Shown in pieces: positions 20,069 to 29,224 of a stretch of DNA of 64,000 nt. Position 1 is the first letter of the stretch. Every line of letters starts with the position of its first letter. The stretch is from Duganella sp. OV510 (GTDB taxonomy: Bacteria > Pseudomonadota > Gammaproteobacteria > Burkholderiales > Burkholderiaceae_D). Below the pieces are notes generated by a model, which was not told where the DNA came from, ran no database searches, and worked only from the letters and a program-made list of their open reading frames with translations. The stretch spans positions 496,001-560,000 of the forward strand of contig NZ_FNEQ01000002.1 in NCBI RefSeq assembly GCF_900100205.1, given 5' to 3'. A program made the translations under genes and the position numbers.

Positions 20069-20233
20069 ACGGGCCGGTTTGTATCGCAATGTATCATTAT
20101 GCATTGCGGCTATTCATCTTGCATTGCTTTTTACTCACTAGGGGCAACACGTAGGGATGCCCATCTCATCTATACAACAGCTGAGTTATCCGGACAGCAA
20201 TTATTAAGGGAGATCCGTAGATCTTTACACTAA

Positions 20234-20262
20234 TTTACATTGCGTTACACTGACTCTACTAT
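20234..20262 (+). promoter_or_regulatory. sigma-70-type promoter for the VirK/YbjX gene
   Basis: -35 TTTACA (20234-20239) and -10 TACTAT (20257-20262) are separated by exactly 17 bases, about 33 bases ahead of the expected leader of the gene at 20302. The rest of the 200-base divergent gap (20105-20301) is AT-rich and holds no gene that I can see. Confidence 0.5.
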
Positions 20263-20301
20263 CGCGACTCGCCCACAAGGCCCCCTTTTGGAAGAGTTCC
20301 G

Positions 20302-21270
20302 ATGTCGCAGTCCGTCACTATCCGCTCCGGCGCAGCAGGTTTTTCCGGTTTCAAGCGTCTGCGCGAGCGCGTCAAGCTGGCCATGCGTGCCCGCCTGCAC
20401 CAGCGCGCCACCTTTGGCTGGCTGCAACTGCTGAACTCGCATCCGATGTTTGCCGAGCTGGTCAAGGCGCGCCCGCGCCTGGTCTACAAAATCTATCGTC
20501 CTTACCTGAGCAACACCGGCGACATCCACCACCGCGTGGCCATGCTGGCTGCGCACTATCGCCACATCTTCCGTCACGGCCTGGGCCCGCTGACGGTGCA
20601 AGCGGCGCGCGCCCCGGTGGTGGTGGCGCGGATCGATGGCAAGAGCGGCCTGCCCTACCAGCTGCAATTGCGCGCCATCGAGCCGATGGAACGCGAAGGC
20701 GAACTGGTGCTGCAACTGATGCAGGGCGAGGAACTGGTGACCAGCTGCGCCTTTGCCTTCATCGACGGCGACAGCGGCATGGCGCTGGGCGTGGGCTGCA
20801 TGCAGGGTCCGAGGGGCGAACGCGGCCTGCAACTGATCAAGGACGCCACCCGCGAGCTGCACGGCCTGCGGCCGAAGAACCTGATGGTCAAGCTGCTGAG
20901 CCAGATTGCCCACGATTTCGACTGCGCCGAGTTGCGCCTGGTCGGCAACGCCAACCGCGCGGTGTGCGGCGCCACCCGCCAGGGCAAGGTGCACGCCGAT
21001 TACGATGCGCTATGGCTGGAACTGGGCGCGCTGCAACGCGCCGACGGCGATTTCCGCCTGGCCAGCGAGCCGATCTGCGAACCCGACCTGGCGCTGATCG
21101 CCTCGAAAAAACGCTCGGAGGCGCGCAAACGCCACGAGACGCTGTGCGCGCTGGCGCAGGCGGTCGGCGTCAGCCTGCGTGCGCCGCGCATTGAAGCCGT
21201 GCCGGTGCAGGTGGAGGAGCCGGCCTTCAGTCCTACGGCAGAGCAAGAGGATAAGTACGCACTCGCGTAA
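20302..21270 (+). CDS. VirK/YbjX family protein (DUF535)
   Basis: 322 residues, no signal peptide or membrane helix. The family is recognised from LLNSHPMFAELVKARPRLVYKIYRPYLS, the middle segment GVGCMQGPRGERGLQLIKDATRELHGLRPKNLMV, and the ending ELGALQRADGDFRLA. VirK/YbjX proteins are linked to virulence and to resistance against membrane-active peptides in enterobacteria; the biochemical activity is unknown. SD GGAAGAG sits just before ATG 20302. The last 25 residues are acidic and poorly conserved. It is monocistronic or cotranscribed with the small gene that follows. Confidence 0.87.
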   Translation: MSQSVTIRSGAAGFSGFKRLRERVKLAMRARLHQRATFGWLQLLNSHPMFAELVKARPRLVYKIYRPYLSNTGDIHHRVAMLAAHYRHIFRHGLGPLTVQAARAPVVVARIDGKSGLPYQLQLRAIEPMEREGELVLQLMQGEELVTSCAFAFIDGDSGMALGVGCMQGPRGERGLQLIKDATRELHGLRPKNLMVKLLSQIAHDFDCAELRLVGNANRAVCGATRQGKVHADYDALWLELGALQRADGDFRLASEPICEPDLALIASKKRSEARKRHETLCALAQAVGVSLRAPRIEAVPVQVEEPAFSPTAEQEDKYALA

Positions 21271-21312
21271 AAAAAACGAGTACCATGGAATTTTCGTCAG
21301 AGGAGAAATACC

Positions 21313-21546
21313 ATGCGTGTGGATATTTATTGCCGAGATGAAGCACAAGGCAAGCATACTTATTTGGCCGTGCCTGAGGGCAAGCCGATTCCTGAAGAAG
21401 CGACCAATACCGACTGGCACGCTGAGGCGCAACACGTTGAAGTCGACGATGAGCGCGACGAACTCGCCGCCTACCACATTGAACATCCCTTGGCGCAGAT
21501 AGGCGCCAAAGGCTACGCCATCACTGGCGTCAGCCAGCAGTTTTAA
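21313..21546 (+). CDS. small conserved protein (possibly DUF6139 family)
   Basis: 77 residues, ATG 21313 with a strong AGAGGAGA ribosome site. Acidic and soluble; starts MRVDIYCRDEAQGKHTYLAVPEGKPIPEEA. It resembles short betaproteobacterial proteins that I associate with DUF6139, from memory and without a search. Function unknown. Its stop codon overlaps the stop of the convergent dnaE gene by a few bases (21543-21546), so there is no room for a separate terminator. Confidence 0.72.
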   Translation: MRVDIYCRDEAQGKHTYLAVPEGKPIPEEATNTDWHAEAQHVEVDDERDELAAYHIEHPLAQIGAKGYAITGVSQQF

Positions 21547-24500
21547 TACTCGACCGCGACTTCTTTGGCGCCCAGCACCTGCTGGAGCGCCAGTTGCAGC
21601 TCGTCCGACGGCGCCACGCGCCATCCTTCCCCAAGCTGGATCACGCAGCTGATGCCCTGCGGCTGGATGCGCGCGGAGATCGGCAGGCCGTCAGCCTGGC
21701 GATACGGCGCCAGCACTTCGGCCACCTTCTTCGCATCCACCGTGGTCGGCAACGCCATGCCCAGCTGCTTGCCGTGCTTGACGCGCGAGCTGATGATGTC
21801 GAACACCTTCTCCGCTGAAATCCGCAAGCCGCCCGAGAAGCGGTCTTCCGACACCTTGCCGATCACCGCCAGGAATTCATCTTCCTTGAACATATGCTTG
21901 TGTTCCTCGAACACCTCGGCATACACGGTCACCTCGACCACCGCGCTCTTGTCGTCCAGCGTGACGATCAGCAGCTTGCCGCGCTGCGTCATCTGCGGCC
22001 GGATGCCGGTGATCACGCCGCACAACATGCGCGGATCGCGCGACGGCTCCAGGTCGGCCAGCTTGGTGCGCGCGAAGCGGCGCGCTTCCGGCGCAAACGA
22101 ATCGAACATGTGGCCGGACAGGTAGAAGCCCAGCGCGATCTTCTCTTCCGCCAGCTTCTGGCGGTCGGTGAACGGCGCGGCCTTGACGTAATCCGGCGGC
22201 GGCTCCAGGTCGGAATCATCGCCGCCGAACAGGCTGACCTGGTTGGCCGACTTGGCCTGCTGGTCGGCATACTCCATCGCAAAGCTGACCGAGGCCAGCA
22301 ACACTGCGCGGTCGATGTCGAGGCAGTCGAAGGCACCGGCGCGTATCAGCGATTCAATCGTGCGGCGGTTGATCTGTTTCTTGTCGACGCGCTTGCAGAA
22401 ATCGAACAGGCTGGTGAACGGGCCATCTGCCGTGCGCGCCGCGATGATCGCCTCGATGGCGTTCTGGCCGGCGCCCTTGCAGGCGCCAAGGCCGTAGCGG
22501 ATCTGCGTCACCTTCTTGCCGGTGACCGACGGCGCCGGGCCATCCGGCACAAAGCGGAACTCGGACTTGTTGATGTCCGGCGGCAGGATGGTCAGGCCGC
22601 AGATATCAATCGCGTCTTCCACCAGGATCTTGACCTTCTCGGTGTCCTCCATCGCCAGCGACATATTGGCTGCCATGAACGCGGCCGGATGGTGCGCCTT
22701 CAGGTAGGCGGTGTGGTACGACAGCAGCGCATACGCGGCCGCGTGCGACTTGTTGAAGCCATAGCCGGCGAACTTCTCCATCAAGTCGAAGATCTCGTCG
22801 GCCTTCTGCGCGCTCAGGCCGTCCTTGGCAGCGCCGGCGCGGAAGATCTCGCGGTGCTCGGCCATCTCTTCGGCTTTCTTCTTGCCCATCGCGCGGCGCA
22901 GCATGTCGGCGCCGCCCAGCGAATAGCCGCCGACGATCTGCGCCATCTGCATCACCTGCTCCTGGTACACCATGATGCCGTAGGTTTCGGACAGAATCGA
23001 TTCGGTGCGCGGATCGGGATAATCGAATTTCTCGCCGTGCTTGCGCTTGCAGAAGTCCGGTATCAGGTCCATCGGACCCGGACGGTACAGCGCCACCAGC
23101 GCGATGATGTCCTCGAAGCGGTCGGGACGCGCGTCTTTCAGCATGCCCTGCATGCCGCGCGACTCCAGCTGGAATACCGCGACCGTCTTGGCCTTGGTCA
23201 GCAGCTCGTAGGATGGGCGGTCGTTCAGCGGCAGCTTGGCCAGGTCGAAGTCTTTTTCTTCCGGATCGAGCGCCTTGATGTAGCGAACCGCGCGGTCCAG
23301 GATGGTCAGCGTGGTCAGGCCCAAAAAGTCGAACTTCACCAGGCCGACGGCCTCGACGTCATCCTTATCGTACTGCGACACCACGCCGCCGTCGCCGCCC
23401 TGCGTGTACAGCGGGCAGAAATCGGTCAGCTTGCCTGGTGCGATCAGCACGCCACCGGCGTGCATGCCGATGTTACGCGTGATGCCTTCCACCTGCTGCG
23501 CCAGGTCCAGCAGCTGCGCCACTTCTTCCTCGTTCTGCTGGCGCTCCTTCAGCATCGGTTCTTCCTCGATCGCCTCGGCAATCGACACCGGCTTGCCCGG
23601 CTTGAACGGAATCAGCTTGGAGACGCCGTCGCAGAAGTTATAGCCGAAGTCCATCACGCGGCCGACGTCGCGGATCGCGCCCTTGGCCGCCATGGTACCG
23701 AAGGTGGCGATCTGCGACACCGCATCGCGGCCGTACAGGTCTTTCACGTGCTGGATCACCAGCTCGCGCTTTTCCTGGCAGAAGTCAATATCGAAGTCGG
23801 GCATCGATACCCGCTCCGGATTCAGGAAACGCTCGAACAGCAGGTTGTACTTCAGCGGATCCAGGTCGGTAATTTTCAGCGCATAGGCCACCAGCGAGCC
23901 GGCGCCCGAACCACGCCCAGGGCCGATCGGTACATCGTTGTTCTTGCCCCACTGGATAAACTCCGCCACGATCAGGAAGTAGCCGGGGAACTTCATGTTG
24001 ATGATGGTGTTGTTCTCGAACTCCAGCCGGTCCTCGTAGCGCTTGCGGTTGGCCTCGCGCTTGTCCGGGTCCGGGTACAGCTGGATCAATCGTTCTTCCA
24101 GGCCCTTCCTGGTTTCGGCGCGCAGGAAGTCATCGATGGTCATGCCTGGCGTCGGGAAGTTCGGCAGTTGCGGCTTGCCCAGCGTTAGCGTCAGGTTGCA
24201 GCGCTTGGCGATTTCCACCGAGTTTTGCAGCGCCGCTGGTAAATCATGGAACAGCTGCTGCATCTCGGCCTGGGTCAGGAAACGCATCTGCTCGTTGAAG
24301 CGCTTGACGCGCTTGGCGTTGGCCAGCATCTCGCCTTCAGCGATACAGATACGCGCCTCGTGCGCGATGAACTCTTCCTTCGAGATGAATTGCACCGGAT
24401 GGGTGGCCACCACCGGCAGGCCCAGTTTGGACGCCAGCGCGATGGCATGGCGCACCTGCATTTCCTGGTTGGCCTGGCCGGCGCGCTGGATCTCGATATA

Positions 24501-25085
24501 GAAATGGCCGGGGAAAATCTGCGCCCACTTGCGCGCGTTGGCTTCGGCCAGTGCCGGGTTGCCGTTTTCGATGGCCGTGCCGATGTCGCCGAAATGCGCA
24601 CCGGACAGCGCGATCAGGCCGTTGGCCGGATTATCATCCGGCAGCAATGGATAAGTCTTGCTGGTCAGTTCCTGCAGCCACTCGGTGCGGATCTCGGCAC
24701 GGCCCTTGTACTGGTTGGTCAGCCAGGCTTGCGACAGCAGCTCGCACAGCTGCAAATAGCCCATGCGGTTTTTCGCCAGCAGCATCAGCCGCGACGGCTT
24801 GTCGCGGTTTTCATCGTTGCTGATCCAGACATCGACGCCAACCACCGGCTTGATGCCCTTGCCGCGCGCTGCCTTGTAGAACTTGACCATGCCGAACATA
24901 TTGGCCAGGTCGGTGACCGCCAGCGCGCCCTGCTTGTCCTTGACCGCCTGCTTGATCAGGTCGTCGATGCGGACCAGGCCGTCGACGATGGAATACTCCG
25001 AGTGCACGCGCAGATGGACAAAAGACGGTCCGGCCGGCACCACGGCGGTGCTGGTCAATGCTTGTTCGTTTGCTACCATATTCAT
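21543..25085 (-). CDS. dnaE: DNA polymerase III subunit alpha
   Basis: 1180 residues, slightly longer than the 1160 of E. coli. Domains in order: PHP domain (about 20-290, VHLRVHSEYSIVDGL), polymerase palm with catalytic acids in MPDFDIDFCQEKRE (about residues 425-438) and GRGSGAGSLVAYAL, fingers with KKKAEEMAEHREIF and NKSHAAAYALLSYHTAYLK, helix-hairpin-helix region, OB fold (MLCGVITGIRPQMTQRGKLLIVTLDD) and a C-terminal clamp/tau-binding tail. It is the replicative polymerase core. The start may be ATG 25085 or 25079; neither has a strong SD. Confidence 0.97.
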   Translation of the reverse strand: MNMVANEQALTSTAVVPAGPSFVHLRVHSEYSIVDGLVRIDDLIKQAVKDKQGALAVTDLANMFGMVKFYKAARGKGIKPVVGVDVWISNDENRDKPSRLMLLAKNRMGYLQLCELLSQAWLTNQYKGRAEIRTEWLQELTSKTYPLLPDDNPANGLIALSGAHFGDIGTAIENGNPALAEANARKWAQIFPGHFYIEIQRAGQANQEMQVRHAIALASKLGLPVVATHPVQFISKEEFIAHEARICIAEGEMLANAKRVKRFNEQMRFLTQAEMQQLFHDLPAALQNSVEIAKRCNLTLTLGKPQLPNFPTPGMTIDDFLRAETRKGLEERLIQLYPDPDKREANRKRYEDRLEFENNTIINMKFPGYFLIVAEFIQWGKNNDVPIGPGRGSGAGSLVAYALKITDLDPLKYNLLFERFLNPERVSMPDFDIDFCQEKRELVIQHVKDLYGRDAVSQIATFGTMAAKGAIRDVGRVMDFGYNFCDGVSKLIPFKPGKPVSIAEAIEEEPMLKERQQNEEEVAQLLDLAQQVEGITRNIGMHAGGVLIAPGKLTDFCPLYTQGGDGGVVSQYDKDDVEAVGLVKFDFLGLTTLTILDRAVRYIKALDPEEKDFDLAKLPLNDRPSYELLTKAKTVAVFQLESRGMQGMLKDARPDRFEDIIALVALYRPGPMDLIPDFCKRKHGEKFDYPDPRTESILSETYGIMVYQEQVMQMAQIVGGYSLGGADMLRRAMGKKKAEEMAEHREIFRAGAAKDGLSAQKADEIFDLMEKFAGYGFNKSHAAAYALLSYHTAYLKAHHPAAFMAANMSLAMEDTEKVKILVEDAIDICGLTILPPDINKSEFRFVPDGPAPSVTGKKVTQIRYGLGACKGAGQNAIEAIIAARTADGPFTSLFDFCKRVDKKQINRRTIESLIRAGAFDCLDIDRAVLLASVSFAMEYADQQAKSANQVSLFGGDDSDLEPPPDYVKAAPFTDRQKLAEEKIALGFYLSGHMFDSFAPEARRFARTKLADLEPSRDPRMLCGVITGIRPQMTQRGKLLIVTLDDKSAVVEVTVYAEVFEEHKHMFKEDEFLAVIGKVSEDRFSGGLRISAEKVFDIISSRVKHGKQLGMALPTTVDAKKVAEVLAPYRQADGLPISARIQPQGISCVIQLGEGWRVAPSDELQLALQQVLGAKEVAVEY

Positions 25086-25224
25086 ACGCGGCTCAATGCA
25101 GGTTCAATAACCGCCTATTTTACCGCGCAGCGGCCCGGACCGATAAATCTGATTCAGCCTGGGCGCTTGATATCGCGATAAAAATTCTCGTGCGGCCCCA
25201 CCGCTTTCTGCCGGACTGCCCACA

Positions 25225-25461
25225 TTACTTGCCCCGGCCACTACGCGGCAAAAAAGGCTGGGCATATTCGCGCGGCTCGGCCAACGAGGCCAGCGATTCC
25301 GCGATGAAACTCACGGGCAAGTCGGGATTATCCAGCGCCGCGCGCCCTACCCGCGCCCAAAACTCAATTCGCCCGGCGATGGACCTGTGCTCAATCGCCG
25401 CGTCCTATTTCGCCTGTTCATACAGTTCCTGATTAATACGAATAGATGTACTTCCGGCCAT
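25225..25461 (-). pseudogene. ParD-like antitoxin, broken by an in-frame TAG
   Basis: Reading from ATG 25461, which has an excellent GGAGG five bases upstream, the frame gives MAGSTSIRINQELYEQAK and then TAG at codon 19 (25405-25407). It continues in the same frame with DAAIEHRSIAGRIEFWARVG, then RAALDNPDLPVSFIAESLAS, to a TAA at 25225. The continuation is the conserved ParD-like antitoxin core, so 78 codons are intact apart from one stop. A CAG-to-TAG change would explain it. No toxin gene is adjacent. The rest of the 464-base gap between dnaE and trhO holds only promoter sequence. Confidence 0.88.
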
Positions 25462-25511
25462 CACAACCTCCGTTACCACATTTGTAGTAAGAATCTTAGC
25501 ACCGGAGCGCG

Positions 25512-25517
25512 TATAAT
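25512..25517 (+). promoter_or_regulatory. -10 element of the trhO promoter
   Basis: A perfect TATAAT 33 bases before the trhO ATG at 25550. No matching -35 at 16-18 bases is seen, so strength is uncertain. Confidence 0.45.
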
Positions 25518-25549
25518 GTCGCCTTTCCCTTTTTTGATCCTTCACCATC

Positions 25550-26428
25550 ATGCAAGCTAATACCGCTTTACAAGCTGAAGCACATGCTGGCGCTGCTCAG
25601 CACGTCAACATCGCCGCCTATAAATTCATCACTTTCGATAACACGGAAGCGATGCGCCCACAGTACCAGGACATCTGCAACCGCCTGGACCTGAAAGGCA
25701 CGATCCTGCTGACGCCGGAAGGCATCAATATGTTCCTGTCCGGCCCGCGCGCCAATATCGACGAGTTCCTCGCCTGGGTGCGCAGCGACGCCCGCTTCGC
25801 CGACCTGGAAGTGAAGGAAAGCCTGTCGGCCGAGCAGTCGCACAAGCGCATGCTGGTCAAGATCAAAAAAGAAATCATCACCATGCGCATGCCGCTGATC
25901 AAGCCGGAAGACGGCCGCGCGCCGTTTGTCGAAGCGCACACGCTGAAGCGCTGGCTGGACAACGGCGTCGATGACAACGGCAAGCCGGTGGTGATGGTCG
26001 ATACCCGCAACGACTTCGAAGTCGATGTCGGTACCTTCGACAATACGGTCGATTACCGCATCAAGAAGTTCACCGAATTTCCAGACCTGATCGCCGCGCA
26101 CAAGGACGACTTCGCCGGCAAGACCGTGGTGACCTTCTGCACCGGCGGCATCCGCTGCGAAAAAGCCGCGATCCACATGCAGAACATCGGCTACGACAAC
26201 GTCTACCAGCTGGAAGGCGGCATTCTCAAGTATTTCGAAGAAGTCGGCGGCGCCCACTACACCGGCGACTGCTTCGTGTTCGACTACCGCACCGCACTCA
26301 ATCCACAGTTGCAGCCGACCGAAACCGTGCAGTGCTTCGTCTGCCGCGCGGTGGTGACGCCGCGCCAGCAACTGGCGCCGGAATACGTCTACGAGCAATC
26401 CTGCCCGGCCTGCTACAACAAAGAGTAA
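25550..26428 (+). CDS. trhO: tRNA uridine(34) hydroxylase, rhodanese-related
   Basis: 292 residues. The N-terminal acylphosphatase-like domain (about 20-115) carries [18 protein letters not shown], typical of the YceA/TrhO (UPF0176) family. The rhodanese domain (about 125-235) has the active-site loop [11 protein letters not shown] with Cys near residue 197. The C-terminal part has [13 protein letters not shown] and SCPAC, a four-cysteine cluster. TrhO hydroxylates U34 of certain tRNAs using oxygen, the first step to 5-(carboxy)methoxyuridine. A hairpin terminator follows its stop. Confidence 0.93.
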   Translation: MQANTALQAEAHAGAAQHVNIAAYKFITFDNTEAMRPQYQDICNRLDLKGTILLTPEGINMFLSGPRANIDEFLAWVRSDARFADLEVKESLSAEQSHKRMLVKIKKEIITMRMPLIKPEDGRAPFVEAHTLKRWLDNGVDDNGKPVVMVDTRNDFEVDVGTFDNTVDYRIKKFTEFPDLIAAHKDDFAGKTVVTFCTGGIRCEKAAIHMQNIGYDNVYQLEGGILKYFEEVGGAHYTGDCFVFDYRTALNPQLQPTETVQCFVCRAVVTPRQQLAPEYVYEQSCPACYNKE

Positions 26429-26443
26429 GCTACACCCGCCAAT

Positions 26444-26481
26444 AAAAAAGCCGGCCCGCTATACAGCGCGGCCGGCTTTTT
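26444..26481. terminator. bidirectional terminator between trhO and tolC
   Basis: AAAAAGCCGGCC ... GGCCGGCTTTTT with an inner stem CGCT/AGCG around loop ATAC. A-run on one side and T-run on the other make it able to end transcription from both convergent genes. Confidence 0.88.
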
Positions 26482-26496
26482 CATGCCTGCTTCGGA

Positions 26497-27846
26497 TTAC
26501 TTGAAATAGGCTGCCACTTCGCGCAGCGTGTCGATATCCAGCGTGCCCGCTGCCGCGTTCAGACGCAACATCGCCAGCAGGTAGTTGTAGCGTGCCTGTG
26601 CCTGATCGCGCTTGCTGGTGTACAGCTGCTGCTGCGCGTTCAGCAAGTCGAGGTTGATGCGCACGCCGCCCTTGATGCTTTGCTCGGTCGCCTTGACCAG
26701 TTCGGTACCGGAGGCCACCGCCTTGTCCAGCGCGCGCACGCGTGCGACGCTGCTCTGCACCGTCGCGTGCTGCTTGCGCAGTTCGATCAGCACCTTGTCG
26801 GTGTAGGCTTCCAGGTCCGACTTCGCCTTCTCCTGATTAGCCACCGCCTGACGCGTGGCCGCGCTCACCGAACCGCCCGAGTACAGCGGCACCGTCAGCT
26901 GGATACCGACCGCGCGCTGGGTCGATTCCTGCGTGTAGGTGTTGATCGAGTCCGAAGTGCTCTTGCTGTAACTGGCAATGAAGTCCAGACGTGGCGCGTG
27001 GCCGGCACGATTCTTGTTCACTTCCTGGCGCGCGGATTCGATAGTGAATTGCTGCGCCACCAGTTCCGGATTTTGCTTGATGGCGATCTCGCGCCATTCA
27101 GCAAAACTCATGCCGGCCGCCGGGGCGATACGGAAGTCATCCTTGACGTCATCCAGCACCTCCACTTCCAGCCCGGTAATACCGGCCAGCGTGGCGCGCG
27201 TGGTGGCAACGTTGTCCTTGGCTTCCAGCACCTGCGCCTCGGCCAGATCCAGGCGGGCCTGGGTTTCCAGCATGTCAGTCTTGGTGCCCTCGCCTTTTTC
27301 GAACATGCGGTTGTTGACGCTTTGCTGTTCGCTGTAGACATCGCGCTGCACTTCCGCCAGGCGCAGCTGGGTGCTGGCAAACAGCGCATCGGTGTAGGCC
27401 GATGACAGGCGCAAGATCAGATCCTGCTTGCGGAAGTCAAACTGCGCATCAGCATAATTGGTCTGGGCGATACCCTGGCGGTAGCGCGCCACGCCGTCCA
27501 GATTGATCACCGGCTGGCGCAGCTGCACGACTGCCGAACGGCTCAGATACTCTGGATGGGTGGCGGGCTGGCCAGTACCCGAACCGTAAACGGTACTGAT
27601 ATCCGCCCGCACCTTGCTGTTGGAGTAGCTGGCCTGCACGGTAGGTAGCAGAGCAGAACGGCCGAGAATGCGGTTTTCCTGACCCGCCTCATTTTCATGA
27701 CGGGCGCTGCGGAAGGTCGGATCGTTCTGCAACGCCGCATCATATGCCTGCAACAGGCTGGTAGCGCCGGCGCTGCCGGCCAGCATCAGCGCTACCGCGC
27801 CAGCCAGCGCGGCCAGGCGTGGCGCAAAAGAAGTCGTCTGGCTCAC
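26497..27846 (-). CDS. TolC-family outer-membrane protein of type I secretion
   Basis: 449 residues. GTG start with GGAGG eight bases upstream. Signal peptide of about 28 residues ending ...GSAGA, then two OEP domains with long coiled helices; SLLQAYDAALQNDPTFRSARHENEA and SYTDALFASTQLRLAEVQRD are TolC-like. It forms the outer-membrane trimer channel. It is the third gene of the ABC-HlyD-TolC operon, two bases after hlyD, so it is a dedicated partner for the transporter. The product exported is probably the DUF4214/RTX protein encoded upstream. Confidence 0.92.
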   Translation of the reverse strand: MSQTTSFAPRLAALAGAVALMLAGSAGATSLLQAYDAALQNDPTFRSARHENEAGQENRILGRSALLPTVQASYSNSKVRADISTVYGSGTGQPATHPEYLSRSAVVQLRQPVINLDGVARYRQGIAQTNYADAQFDFRKQDLILRLSSAYTDALFASTQLRLAEVQRDVYSEQQSVNNRMFEKGEGTKTDMLETQARLDLAEAQVLEAKDNVATTRATLAGITGLEVEVLDDVKDDFRIAPAAGMSFAEWREIAIKQNPELVAQQFTIESARQEVNKNRAGHAPRLDFIASYSKSTSDSINTYTQESTQRAVGIQLTVPLYSGGSVSAATRQAVANQEKAKSDLEAYTDKVLIELRKQHATVQSSVARVRALDKAVASGTELVKATEQSIKGGVRINLDLLNAQQQLYTSKRDQAQARYNYLLAMLRLNAAAGTLDIDTLREVAAYFK

Positions 27847-27848
27847 GC

Positions 27849-29222
27849 TTAATCCTCCGTCAGCGACGAATTGGCACGGTCGATCACCGGCTTCATCAGG
27901 TAGCTCATCATGGTGCGCTCGCCAGTCTTGACGAACACTTCCACCGGCATGCCGGGACGGATGTCCAGTTTGTGCTGGGCGATCATGCGCGCGCCTTCCG
28001 GCGTCACCTTGACGCGTACCTTGTAGCTGGCAGTGCCGTTGCGTTCATCCACCGTGCGGTCAGCCGCCACCTGCTCCACCACGCCCGGAATGTGCGGCGT
28101 GCGGTTGGTGTTAAAGGCCGAGAACATCAACTCCACCGGCAGGTTCGGATGCACGCGGTCCACCAGATTGACCGCCAGCTGACCTTCGACGACCAGGCCA
28201 TCTTCAACCGGCACCACATCCATCAGATGCGCGCCAGGGGCGACCACGCCGCCTTCGGTGAACACGGTCGAACCCACCACAATACCGGCCACCGGCGACT
28301 TGACGTCGGTGTTGGCCACGTCATAGTCAAGTGCCTTGATGCGGCCGGCGGTGGCTTCCGCTTCCTTGGAGGCGTCCGACAGCTGGGTACGCACTTCCTT
28401 CTGGTAATCCTCGATGCGCTGGATGCGGCGCAAGGTCAGTTCCATCACCTGCCGCTGGCCACGGCTGATGTTGCCGATGTCTTCCGAAATCGCGCCGCTG
28501 ATCTGGGCGTAGGTACGCTCCAGGTCGAGCAGGCGGTTACGCGCCACATAGCCATCCTTGGACAGATCACGCATGCCTGCCAGTTGTTCCTTGAGGAAGG
28601 CCAGTTGCTGCTTCTTGCTGTCGCGCGACTCGATCAGGCCGGCAGTCTGCGCCTTCAGACCGGCGATGTTTTCGTCCACTGCCGCCAGCTCATTCTTCAG
28701 CGAGCCCTGGCGTGCCGACATCAGCTGCTTCTGGCCTTCAAACGCTTCCTTGGCGCGCGGATCGCCGCTGTAGGCGTTCAGCTCTTCCGGGAACACGATC
28801 GCCTTGCCGTCGCGCTCTGCGGTCAGGCGCGCTTCGGCCGAACGCGCGGTGTAATACTGCACGCGGGCGATTTCCAGCTGCGACTTGGCCACCACATCGC
28901 TCATGCGCGCCACCACCTGGCCGGCCTTGACGATGTCGCCATCGCGCGCCAGGATTTCACGGACGGTGCCGCCCGGCTGGTATTGCACGGCCTTGCGGTT
29001 GCCTTCCTTGGCGACGGTGCCGGGCATCGGCACGCCCTTGTCCAGCGGCGCCAGCAGCGCCCACAGCAGGAAGCCGCCGACGCCGACCAGCACGATCAGC
29101 CAGCCCAGCTTGCCGTAGCCGCTGGTATCGGTATGCACGGTCAATGGCGATACGTCATGCGTGATGACGTCGGTCGCCAGATCAGTCTTGGTGGTGCTTG
29201 GTGTGTTACTGAGGGCTTTCAT
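27849..29222 (-). CDS. HlyD-family type I secretion periplasmic adaptor
   Basis: 457 residues. One membrane helix (about 40-58, LGWLIVLVGVGGFLLWALLAPLD), then the lipoyl-like half VPMPGTVAKEGNRKAVQYQPGGTVREI. A long coiled-coil hairpin (about 130-290) follows, then the returning lipoyl half VKSPVAGIVVGSTVFTEGGVV, and a beta-barrel end with VRVKVTPEGARMIAQHKLDIRPGMPVEVFVKTGERT, the PrtE/HlyD signature. It bridges the ABC transporter and the TolC channel. AGGAG within the end of the transporter gene supplies its ribosome site. Confidence 0.94.
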   Translation of the reverse strand: MKALSNTPSTTKTDLATDVITHDVSPLTVHTDTSGYGKLGWLIVLVGVGGFLLWALLAPLDKGVPMPGTVAKEGNRKAVQYQPGGTVREILARDGDIVKAGQVVARMSDVVAKSQLEIARVQYYTARSAEARLTAERDGKAIVFPEELNAYSGDPRAKEAFEGQKQLMSARQGSLKNELAAVDENIAGLKAQTAGLIESRDSKKQQLAFLKEQLAGMRDLSKDGYVARNRLLDLERTYAQISGAISEDIGNISRGQRQVMELTLRRIQRIEDYQKEVRTQLSDASKEAEATAGRIKALDYDVANTDVKSPVAGIVVGSTVFTEGGVVAPGAHLMDVVPVEDGLVVEGQLAVNLVDRVHPNLPVELMFSAFNTNRTPHIPGVVEQVAADRTVDERNGTASYKVRVKVTPEGARMIAQHKLDIRPGMPVEVFVKTGERTMMSYLMKPVIDRANSSLTED

Positions 29223-29224
29223 GG

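Noticed and set aside
21894..24188. A 764-codon plus-strand frame inside dnaE
   Set aside because: Antisense to a full-length, motif-complete DnaE; no domain of its own.
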